A DNA stretch of 32,235 nt from Solirubrobacterales bacterium (lineage in GTDB: Bacteria > Actinomycetota > Thermoleophilia > Solirubrobacterales > 70-9), in assembly GCA_025936755.1 (NCBI GenBank), contig JAICSS010000026.1, positions 1-32,235 of the forward strand. Direction: 5' to 3'. Positions 6,457-13,760 of the stretch are shown here, piece by piece. Position numbers and translations under genes: made by a program. Under the pieces are notes generated by a model. It was given only the letters and a program-made list of their open reading frames with translations. It was not told the origin of the DNA and did not search any database. Every line of letters begins with the position of its first letter. Within the stretch, counting starts at the first letter, position 1.

Positions 6457-9400
6457 ATGGCCGAGCGCGATTACATAGCTGCCACTCGCGAGCGGGTCGT
6501 CGTCTTCGACGGCGGCATGGGCGCGACGCTGGAGATGTTCGACCTCACGCAGGAGGACTACGGCGGCCTCGAGGGGAAGTGCCACGAGGCGCTGGTGCTG
6601 AACCGGCCGGACGTGATCGAGGGGGTGCATACCTCGATGCTCGAGGCCGGGGCCGAGGTGGTCGAGACCGACAGCTTCCAGGGCTCGCGGCTGAAGCTCG
6701 AGGAGTGGGGGCTCGGCGAGCACACGCTGGAGATCAACACGAAGGCGGCGGAAATCGCCCGCAAGGCGGCCGGCGAGGAGCGCTTCGTCGCCGGCTCGAT
6801 CGGCCCCACCGGGTTCCTTCCCGCCTCCACCGATCCGACCCTCGGCGACATCTCCTTCGGCCGCCTGGTCGAGGTCTTCGCCGAGCAGGCCCGGGGCCTG
6901 GTCGAAGGCGGCGCCGACCTGATCATGATCGAGACCGCGCAGGACATCCTCGAGGTCAAGGCGGCGATCTTCGGCGCCCGCGAGGCCTTCGCCGAGACCG
7001 GCCGGGCGCTGCCGATCCAGTGCAGCGTCTCGCTGCTGCCGAACGGCGGCAAGATGCTGCTCGGCACCGACATCCGCTCGGTGCTGACGACGCTGACCGC
7101 GCTCGAGGTCGACGTGATCGGCCTCAACTGCTCGACCGGGCCCGAGGACATGCGCGACGCGATCCGCTTCCTCGGCGAGACCTCCACGGTCCCGGTCCAC
7201 TGCATCCCCAACGCCGGGCTGCCGCTGCAGGGCCCCGACGGCGAGACGATCTTCCCGGAAAAGCCCGAGCCGCTGGCGGCGACGCTGGGCGAGTTCGTCG
7301 AGCGCTACGGCGTCGGCATCGTCGGCGGCTGCTGCGGGACCACGCCAGAGCACGTCGCCGCGATCCGCGAGCGGGTCGACGGCAGGGTCCCCGGCGAGCG
7401 GCCGGCGCCGGGGCCGATCGAGGTCTCCTCGATGATGACCTCGACCCCGCTGGTGCAGGAGCCGCGCCCGACCCTGGTCGGCGAGCGGGTCAACTCCCAG
7501 GGCTCGAAGAAGGCCAAGGAACTGCTGCTCGCCGACGACTACGACGGCCTCGTCCAGGTCGCCGAAGACCAGGTCGAAGGCGGCGCCCACGTGCTCGACA
7601 CCTGCGTCGCCCTGACCGAGCGCCAGGACGAGGACGAGCAGATGAGCGCGGTGGTCAAGCGGATTTCACTGACCCAGCCGGCCCCGATCCAGGTCGACTC
7701 GACCGAGCCCGAGGTGATCAAGGCCGCCCTGGAGACGATCCCCGGCCGGGCGATCGTCAACTCGATCAACCTCGAGGCCGGCCGCGGCAAGGCCGACGTC
7801 GTAATCCCGCTGGCGAAGGCCCACGGGGCGGCGCTGATCGCGCTGACGATCGACGAGGTCGGGATGGCGAAGACGGCCGAGCGCAAGGTCGAGATCGCCG
7901 AACGGATCCGCGACATCGCCTGCGGCGAGCACGGCCTCGACCCCGAGGCGCTGATCTTCGACGCCCTGACCTTCACCCTCACGACCGGCGACGAGGAGTG
8001 GAAACCCTCGGCGGTGGAGACGATCGAGGGGATCCGCCGGATCAAGGCCGAGATCCCCGGCGTCAAGACCTCGCTCGGCGTCTCCAACGTCTCCTTCGGC
8101 GTCTCGCCGCGCCCGCGGGCCGTCCTCAACTCGGTCTTCCTCCACCACTGCGTCGAGGCCGGGCTCGACCTGGCGATGGTCAACCCCAACCACATCACCC
8201 CCTACGGCGAGATCCCCGACGAGGAGCGGCAGCTGACCGACGACCTCGTCTTCAACCGCCGCGAGGACGCGCTCGAGCGCTTCATCTCCTACTTCGAGTC
8301 CAAAGGCGAGGAGGCGGAGGCCGAGACCGCCGACCCGACCGCTGGGATGGAGCCGGAGGAGGCCCTGCACTGGCACATCCTGCGCCGCAAGAAGGACGGG
8401 GTCGAGGACTGGATCGACCGCTCGGTCGAGAAGATCGGCGCCGTCCCCACCCTCAACGAGGTGCTGCTGCCGGCGATGAAGGAGGTCGGCGACAAATTCG
8501 GCGCCGGCGAACTGATCCTCCCCTTCGTCCTGCAGTCCGCCGAAGCGATGAAGCGGGCGGTGGCGCAGCTGGAGAACTACCTCGACCGGATCGACGGCCA
8601 TACCAAGGGCAAAGTCGTGATCGCGACCGTCTTCGGCGACGTCCACGACATCGGCAAGTCCCTCGTCAACACGATCCTCACCAACAACGGCTACACCGTG
8701 ATCGACCTCGGCAAGCAGGTCCCGGTCGACACGATCATCGAGGCCGCGGTCGAGAACGAGGCCGACGCGATCGGCCTCTCGGCCCTGCTCGTCTCGACCT
8801 CGAAGCAGATGCCGACCTGCATCGCCGAGCTGCACCAGCGCGGGCTCGACTTCCCGGTCCTGATCGGCGGCGCCGCGATCAACCGCGACTTCGGCCGCCG
8901 CACCCTCTACCCGAAGGGGAAAGAGTCCGACGAGGTCTACGAGCCCGGCGTCTTCTACTGCAAGGACGCCTTCCAGGGCCTCGACACGATGGACGCGCTG
9001 GTCGACAGCGACGCCCGCGCCTCCCTGGTCGAGCGGATCAAGGCCGAGGCCAGGCAGCTGCGCGAGAAGCCGGTCGTGGGCGACGACGCGCCGCCGACCA
9101 GCGACGACAGCGTCCGCTCCGGCGCCCGCACCGACGCGCCGGTCCCGCAGCCGCCGTACTGGGGCGTGCGCGAGGTCGCCGTCGACCTCGGGGACGTCTT
9201 CCCCTACCTCGACCGCCACGTCCTCTTCAAGCTGCACTGGGGCGGGCGCGGGGTCAAGGGCGAGGCCTGGCGCGAACTGGTCGAGGGCAACGACGAGGAC
9301 GAAGGCTTCGCGGCGCGGCTGGAGCGGATGTGGCGCGAGCAGGACTACCTGCACCCGCGGGTCCGCCTCGGCTACTTCCCCTGCAACGCCGACGGCAACG

Positions 9401-10041
9401 AGCTGGTCGTCTTCGACCCCGAGGACCCCGAGCGCGAGCTCGAGCGGCTCGTCTTCCCGCGCCAGCCCCGCCACGACCGAATCTGCCTCGCCGACTTCTA
9501 CCGGCCGCTGGACTCCGGCGAGCGCGACGTCGTCGCCCTGCAGGGGGTGACGGTCGGGCCGGAGGTGACCGAGCTGATCGAAAAGCTCGAGGCCGAAGGC
9601 GAGTTCGCCGAGCAGCTCTACGTCCACGGCCTCGGCGTCCAGTCCGCCGAGGGCCTGGCCGAGTGGCTGCACGCCGAGATCCGGCGCCAGCTCGGGATCG
9701 AGCTCGACCAGGGACGGCGCTACTCCTGGGGCTACCCCGCCTGCCCGGACCAGTCCGAGCACGAGAAGGTCTGGCGCCTGCTCGACCTGGAAGAGATCGG
9801 GATGACCCTCTCCGGCGGCTACGCGGTGATGCCGGAGCAGTCGACGGTGGCGATCGTCGCCCACCACCCGCAGGCGGTCTACTTCGGGATGAAGTCCGGC
9901 TTCATCCCCGCCGAGAAAGCGCCGGACGAGCTGATCGCCGGCACCGCGCGCGGCGGCGAGCTGCCGCCGGAGTCCGAGCCGGACTCCGGCGAGGAGGGCG
10001 AGGACGCCGAAGCGGCCCCCGCCCCCGAGCTCAGCCGCTGA
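6457..10041 (+). CDS. metH: Cobalamin-dependent methionine synthase
   Basis: 1194-residue four-module MetH, which moves a methyl group from methyltetrahydrofolate via cobalamin to homocysteine, making methionine in the cytoplasm. Module 1 (about 1-310) binds homocysteine with zinc cysteines Cys225 (GLNCSTGP) and Cys292/Cys293 (GGCCGTTPEH). Module 2 (about 335-640) is the pterin-binding barrel, starting LVGERVNSQGSKKAKELL. Module 3 (about 640-890) binds B12, with the DxHxxG motif Asp728-His730-Gly733 in GDVHDIGKS. Module 4 (about 930-1170) is the reactivation domain with YSWGYPACPDQSEH and the downstream SGGYAVMPEQSTVAIVAHHP. Length is close to the family norm. The ATG at 6457 is supported by the nearby -10 box. 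The acidic low-complexity tail after about 1160 is unremarkable. The stop overlaps the convergent GNAT gene by 11 bp, so no dedicated terminator is visible between them. Confidence 0.97.
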   Translation: MAERDYIAATRERVVVFDGGMGATLEMFDLTQEDYGGLEGKCHEALVLNRPDVIEGVHTSMLEAGAEVVETDSFQGSRLKLEEWGLGEHTLEINTKAAEIARKAAGEERFVAGSIGPTGFLPASTDPTLGDISFGRLVEVFAEQARGLVEGGADLIMIETAQDILEVKAAIFGAREAFAETGRALPIQCSVSLLPNGGKMLLGTDIRSVLTTLTALEVDVIGLNCSTGPEDMRDAIRFLGETSTVPVHCIPNAGLPLQGPDGETIFPEKPEPLAATLGEFVERYGVGIVGGCCGTTPEHVAAIRERVDGRVPGERPAPGPIEVSSMMTSTPLVQEPRPTLVGERVNSQGSKKAKELLLADDYDGLVQVAEDQVEGGAHVLDTCVALTERQDEDEQMSAVVKRISLTQPAPIQVDSTEPEVIKAALETIPGRAIVNSINLEAGRGKADVVIPLAKAHGAALIALTIDEVGMAKTAERKVEIAERIRDIACGEHGLDPEALIFDALTFTLTTGDEEWKPSAVETIEGIRRIKAEIPGVKTSLGVSNVSFGVSPRPRAVLNSVFLHHCVEAGLDLAMVNPNHITPYGEIPDEERQLTDDLVFNRREDALERFISYFESKGEEAEAETADPTAGMEPEEALHWHILRRKKDGVEDWIDRSVEKIGAVPTLNEVLLPAMKEVGDKFGAGELILPFVLQSAEAMKRAVAQLENYLDRIDGHTKGKVVIATVFGDVHDIGKSLVNTILTNNGYTVIDLGKQVPVDTIIEAAVENEADAIGLSALLVSTSKQMPTCIAELHQRGLDFPVLIGGAAINRDFGRRTLYPKGKESDEVYEPGVFYCKDAFQGLDTMDALVDSDARASLVERIKAEARQLREKPVVGDDAPPTSDDSVRSGARTDAPVPQPPYWGVREVAVDLGDVFPYLDRHVLFKLHWGGRGVKGEAWRELVEGNDEDEGFAARLERMWREQDYLHPRVRLGYFPCNADGNELVVFDPEDPERELERLVFPRQPRHDRICLADFYRPLDSGERDVVALQGVTVGPEVTELIEKLEAEGEFAEQLYVHGLGVQSAEGLAEWLHAEIRRQLGIELDQGRRYSWGYPACPDQSEHEKVWRLLDLEEIGMTLSGGYAVMPEQSTVAIVAHHPQAVYFGMKSGFIPAEKAPDELIAGTARGGELPPESEPDSGEEGEDAEAAPAPELSR

Positions 10042-10891
10042 ACCGGTGCGGAACTTCCGCCGGGTGCAGCGCCGGGCGCTGCCAGTTGCGCCCTTCGTAG
10101 GCCTCCTCGAAGCCGGCCCGCCGCAGGTTGCGGGTGACCGCCGACCATGAGGCCAGGTCGCATTCGCCGACCTCGACGAACACGGTGTGGCAGCCGGCCC
10201 GATGGGCGTCGACCAGCCGCCTGTGCAGCAGCGCCGCGTTGCAGCCGTGCCCACGGGCGTGGGCGAGCGTCTGCCCGGCCCCGAGCTGGGCCACGCCGCC
10301 GACGATCAGCATCGAGCCGGTGGCGACGGGAACCTCGTCGGGCTCCAGCGCCGCCGTGTAGCAATGCCACCCGTCGCGCTGCGGCAGCGAGAAGAACAGC
10401 GTGCCCGCCACCAGCGGCATCTCCAGCGCTTCCGCTGCGATCGTGCTCAGGCCTTCGCCTTCGGCTTCGTCCTGGCCCAGCCTGTAGATCGTGATCCCAT
10501 GATCGACCTCGAACTCCGGCGGGGAGCCGTCGCGGACCATTTTCACCCAGCCCGCTCCGCGCTCGTAACCCCTCTCCCCAAGCCAGCTTTCGGCGTCTGG
10601 CGCTCCGGGCCGTCCCGCCGCCACCGGGATCCGGTAGTCGACTTCGCGCGCCCGCATCCATTCGATCGCCGCGGCCAGGTGGCCGCCGTCGACCGCTCCC
10701 GGCTCCGCCGCACCCTGAATCTGCTGCAGCAGATGGATCTCGGGCAGGTCGCCGAAGGCGGTCGCCTGCACCGGTCCGAACCTCTCTACTTCGACCCCCG
10801 ATTCGGAGATCGCTTCCGGAACTACCGAATCCCACATGTCGCGCCGGAAGCGCTGCGCGACTCTCTCCAACACTGCCGAGTCGTATCTCAC
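10031..10891 (-). CDS. GNAT-family N-acetyltransferase
   Basis: 286 residues. The second half contains a GNAT acetyl-CoA-binding core: a beta strand (VATGSMLIVGGVAQLG), then AGQTLAHARGHGCNAALLHRRLVDAHRAGC, in which R-G-H-G-C-N replaces the usual Q/RxxGxG/A pyrophosphate loop, then strand HTVFVEV. The first half (about 1-130) is probably a degenerate second GNAT-like unit, a common two-lobe layout, but no motif is clear there. The GTG start at 10891 follows AAGGGAG closely; the promoter (TTGACG, 18 bp, TAGAGT) is about 45 nt upstream. Codon choice is looser than in neighbouring metH. The acceptor substrate is unknown. It converges with metH, sharing 11 bp at the 3' ends. Confidence 0.75.
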   Translation of the reverse strand: MRYDSAVLERVAQRFRRDMWDSVVPEAISESGVEVERFGPVQATAFGDLPEIHLLQQIQGAAEPGAVDGGHLAAAIEWMRAREVDYRIPVAAGRPGAPDAESWLGERGYERGAGWVKMVRDGSPPEFEVDHGITIYRLGQDEAEGEGLSTIAAEALEMPLVAGTLFFSLPQRDGWHCYTAALEPDEVPVATGSMLIVGGVAQLGAGQTLAHARGHGCNAALLHRRLVDAHRAGCHTVFVEVGECDLASWSAVTRNLRRAGFEEAYEGRNWQRPALHPAEVPHRFSG

Positions 10892-10936
10892 GGCTCCCTT
10901 TCCCCCAGTTCGCGTGAGTTGTTGGCCGATTGCTCG

Positions 10937-10966
10937 ACTCTATGCACATTACTGGGGACCCGTCAA
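10937..10966 (-). promoter_or_regulatory. Promoter of the GNAT gene
   Basis: On the minus strand TTGACG (10966-10961) and TAGAGT (10942-10937) are separated by 18 bp, the best -35/-10 pair in the window. Transcription would start near 10930, giving a leader of about 40 nt with an AAGGGAG ribosome-binding site before the GTG at 10891. Confidence 0.55.
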
Positions 10967-11154
10967 GGAACCTTGCCGATCCAGTTGCGGCTTAACGAAG
11001 CGAGAAGGGGGGCCTGGCGCCAATGGATGGAAGCGCCGGCCCGCGCGCCCTCTCGTCTCAGCGATGCCGGCCTGGGAATGGTGGCGGCACGCTTACTTGC
11101 GCATACTAGATCAATACAACAGAGTTTTTTAATGCTTTAGCCCACCTTGGCATC
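10967..11154. other. Comparatively AT-rich intergenic stretch, content unexplained
   Basis: Between the GNAT promoter and the 3' end of the glycosyltransferase gene lies sequence with visibly lower GC, including an AT-rich patch near 11100-11140 and a run of six T at 11125-11130. Both flanking genes are on the minus strand. Plus-strand reading frames here are short and show no recognisable motif. I see no tRNA-like cloverleaf and no strong hairpin. It may be a decayed gene or hold a small RNA, but nothing positive supports either. Confidence 0.4.
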
Positions 11155-13470
11155 CTAAGCTGGGGGCTGGCTGGCCCGCGCCCGCGGTTTCGGGTCGAGC
11201 CGGACGGGCGCGGCAGAAACAGCTTGTACTCTCAAGTCGCTCCAGGTCAGGCCCTCACGGACCAGGGCGGGAAGCCCCAGCGCCACCGCGGTGGCGATCT
11301 CGACCGCCTGGAGGATGACCCCGTAGGCAAGCGCGTCGGCGGTGCTGACGCTGAAGCCGGTGTGGAGGACGCTGATCACCGCCAGCTGGAAGACGCCGAT
11401 GTTCGACGGCGTCGCCGGAACCACGGCGGTGACGTTGACGGCGAAGAGGACGGCCGCGGCGGCTCCGATTCCCGCCTGCCCGTCGAGGTTGAGCGCGTAG
11501 AGCAGCGCCCAGCAGGCGCCGAGCTGGATCGCCCAGGCGGTGAGTTGAGCCGCGGCCGCGGCCGTGCCGTGCCGCGGGTCGCGGAAGACCGCGAGCCCCG
11601 CCCGGACCTGGACCAGGGCCCGATGGACGGTGGCGCCGGCGCGCGCCAGGCGGCCGTTGCCGTTGCGCCGCATCAGCAGCGGCGCCACCAGGACGACGAT
11701 CAGGATCAGCAGCGGCACCAGGCTGAAGGCGAAGAGCTGCTTCGTCCCGGAGTGGAAGAGCGGCGTGGTCGAGACGATGATCACCCCCAGCAGCACCAGG
11801 GCGACGAGGTTCAGCATCGTCTGCGAGACCAGGGTCCCCAGCAGGACCGGGAAGGTTTCCCGCATTCGCCCGCTGCGCCGCGCCAGGGTCATCGCGCGGG
11901 CCGGCTCCCCCAGGCGGGCCGGCAGGGTCGCCGACATCAGCACCCCGATCATCGTCGCCGAGGTGACGTCGCGGCGGCGGATCGGCCGGTTGGGCAGGGC
12001 GGCGCGCGCGATCCAGTACCAGGACGCGGCGCGGAAGAAGAGCGAGCTGGCCATCAGGGCGCAGGCGATCAGGACCCAGGTCAGGTTGGAGCGGACGATG
12101 CTTTCGACGACGTTGTCGACCCCGATCTTGCGGGCGGCGAGCAGGGTGAGGCCGACCCCGAGGACGCCGGCGACCGCAAGGCCGACCCGCCGGGCGACGG
12201 CGCGACCCTTGTTCCCGGCCCTGGCGGGCGCCGGGTCGAGCGAGGGCAGCCGCTCCGCGGGGCGTCGCGGCCCTCCGTCGGCGGGTCGCAGGCCGGCCCA
12301 GTGGGCGAACTTCTCGCTCGCCAGAGCCGGCTTCGGGGCCTCGATCGCCCGCTCGTAGACCGCAGTCACCTGGTCCGCCACCCGCGGCCATGCGTACCGC
12401 TGCGCGCTGCGACGCGCCGCTTCCCCCATCTGCTGCAGCCGCTCCGGCTCGAAGTGCACCCGCTGCAGCTCCTCGGCCAGCCGCTGCGGATCGCCAGGGG
12501 GGACGAGGAGGCCGTCGACGCCGTCGGAGACGACGTCGCTGTAGCCGGCGATCGCCGAGGCGATCACCGGCGTGCCCGCCGCGAAGGCCTCGGTCAGGAC
12601 CATGCCGAAGCTCTCACCCGAGAGCGAGGGGGCGCAGAGCAGGTCGGCGCGGTGCAGCTGCGCCCAGAGCTCCTCGCGGGAGACGCGGCCGCGGATGTCC
12701 ATGAAGCGGAGCAGGTCGGGGTCGGCGACGTAGCGGAGGACGTCCTCCCGTTCGGCGCCGATCAGGGTCAGCCGACAGGGAACGTGCTCGACCAGGGCGT
12801 CGAAGGCCGTGAGCAGGATCGGCAACCCCTTGCGCTCCTCCGGCCGGCCGACGAAGAGGATCTCGAGATCGCCGCTGGCCGGCTTCGGCCCGCTCGGGGC
12901 CGCGTCGACGTCGACGCCGTTGGGGACGATCGTGTACTCGCCGCCGTACCAGCGCCGGCCGGTCCAGGCGGCGGCTTCGGAGACGGCGATCCGGGCCGAG
13001 AGGCGGTTGAACACCCGGCGGGCGCCGAGGCCGGTGGCGATGTAGTTGGGCAGCGCCTTGGTCGAGTAGGCGTGGAAGGTGCCGACGATCGGGTCGCGAG
13101 CGCCGAGCGTCGCGTTCCAGCCGACCAGCGGCACCATCGGCTCGTGGACGTGGATGACGTCGAATTCGCCGCTTCGCACCAGCCGCCGCGGGGCCACCAC
13201 GCCGCCGGCGGGAAACGGAGCGAGGTTGGAGACCGAGCCGTTGGCGCCGAAGCCCATCGTGCGGCCGAGCGGCATCAGGTAATCGGGCAGCTCCCGCGGT
13301 TCGGCCTGCGCCCGGTGCAGGGCGCGGCTGACCCTCCCGGGCGGGTCGACCGGAGCGAGGACACAGACATCGTGGCCTCGCCGCAGGAACTCCTCGGCGA
13401 GAGCCTCGACGTGCCGGTTCACGCCCCCCTGGAAGGACCAGGAATATGGCGAGACGAGACCTATGCGCAC
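11155..13470 (-). CDS. Fusion of PimA-like GT4 glycosyltransferase and flippase-like membrane domain
   Basis: About 771 residues in two parts. Residues 1-375 form a GT-B glycosyltransferase of family 4: the N-terminus MRIGLVSPYSWSFQGGVNRHV closely follows the PimA pattern (glycine-rich loop), HVHEP lies in the acceptor lobe, and SLSGESFGMVLTEAFAAGTPVI is the EX7E sugar-nucleotide site. After a proline-rich linker (about 378-425) come some eight hydrophobic segments (about 430-750) with the arrangement of the lysylphosphatidylglycerol-synthase/AglD-type membrane domain (PF03706-like), including RLGEPARAMTLAR and VPATPSNIGVFQLAVI. A lipid-linked sugar could thus be made and handled by one polypeptide. 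I take GTG 13470 as start: it gives the PimA-like N-terminus and sits 9 nt after TACCCT, while TTG 13476 is only 3 nt from that box. Likely substrates are phospho- or glycolipids; this is inference. Confidence 0.88.
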   Translation of the reverse strand: MRIGLVSPYSWSFQGGVNRHVEALAEEFLRRGHDVCVLAPVDPPGRVSRALHRAQAEPRELPDYLMPLGRTMGFGANGSVSNLAPFPAGGVVAPRRLVRSGEFDVIHVHEPMVPLVGWNATLGARDPIVGTFHAYSTKALPNYIATGLGARRVFNRLSARIAVSEAAAWTGRRWYGGEYTIVPNGVDVDAAPSGPKPASGDLEILFVGRPEERKGLPILLTAFDALVEHVPCRLTLIGAEREDVLRYVADPDLLRFMDIRGRVSREELWAQLHRADLLCAPSLSGESFGMVLTEAFAAGTPVIASAIAGYSDVVSDGVDGLLVPPGDPQRLAEELQRVHFEPERLQQMGEAARRSAQRYAWPRVADQVTAVYERAIEAPKPALASEKFAHWAGLRPADGGPRRPAERLPSLDPAPARAGNKGRAVARRVGLAVAGVLGVGLTLLAARKIGVDNVVESIVRSNLTWVLIACALMASSLFFRAASWYWIARAALPNRPIRRRDVTSATMIGVLMSATLPARLGEPARAMTLARRSGRMRETFPVLLGTLVSQTMLNLVALVLLGVIIVSTTPLFHSGTKQLFAFSLVPLLILIVVLVAPLLMRRNGNGRLARAGATVHRALVQVRAGLAVFRDPRHGTAAAAAQLTAWAIQLGACWALLYALNLDGQAGIGAAAAVLFAVNVTAVVPATPSNIGVFQLAVISVLHTGFSVSTADALAYGVILQAVEIATAVALGLPALVREGLTWSDLRVQAVSAAPVRLDPKPRARASQPPA

Positions 13471-13479
13471 GGGCAACCA

Positions 13480-13485
13480 AGGGTA
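13480..13485 (-). promoter_or_regulatory. -10 box TACCCT of the glycosyltransferase gene
   Basis: Minus-strand TACCCT ends 9 nt before the GTG at 13470, implying a leader of about 2 nt or none. It also helps reject the TTG at 13476 as start. Confidence 0.45.
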
Positions 13486-13521
13486 GATGATCCCCCGGCA
13501 GGCACACGAGCGATGGGAGCC

Positions 13522-13737
13522 CTACAGCTGGGTGGCGATCAACCCCAGCATCCCGGCGATCAGGGTGCCGATCAGACCGCCTCCGACCTGCATCATGGTC
13601 CGCTGCAGAGCGCCGAATTCGCCCCGGAGATCCCGAACGTCTCGGCGCAGCTCGCGCATTTCGCTCGCGACCGCGCCAACCCGTCCGTTGAGGTCGTCCA
13701 GTCGCGAGTCGGTCCAAGTCGATCTCATCGCCTCCAT
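13522..13737 (-). CDS. Small coiled-coil protein with C-terminal membrane anchor (copy B)
   Basis: 71 residues, related to the 86-residue protein at 4554-4814. Both share the head WTDxRLDDL, a charged helix (here MRELRRDVRDLRGEFGAL) and a C-terminal hydrophobic segment ending MLGLIATQ followed by L or V. Copy B has a shorter coiled coil. The ATG at 13737 has GGAGG immediately upstream and a TAACCT box (13745-13750) ending 7 nt before it; a second ATG at 13728 is possible. It lies between the large membrane protein and the glycosyltransferase, all on the minus strand, but each of the two downstream genes has its own -10 box. Function is unknown; membrane-anchored oligomer is the only supported statement. 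Confidence 0.72.
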   Translation of the reverse strand: MEAMRSTWTDSRLDDLNGRVGAVASEMRELRRDVRDLRGEFGALQRTMMQVGGGLIGTLIAGMLGLIATQL

Positions 13738-13744
13738 GCCCTCC

Positions 13745-13750
13745 AGGTTA
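13745..13750 (-). promoter_or_regulatory. -10 box TAACCT of small membrane protein copy B
   Basis: Minus-strand TAACCT ends 7 nt before the ATG at 13737. The same hexamer is used 10 nt before the cyclase gene start at 24452. Confidence 0.5.
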
Positions 13751-13760
13751 GGGAGAAAGC

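Noticed and set aside
10836-11132. 98-codon plus-strand frame across the GNAT promoter region
   Set aside because: It begins opposite GNAT codons, shows no motif, ribosome-binding site or codon bias, and would be crossed by a good minus-strand promoter.
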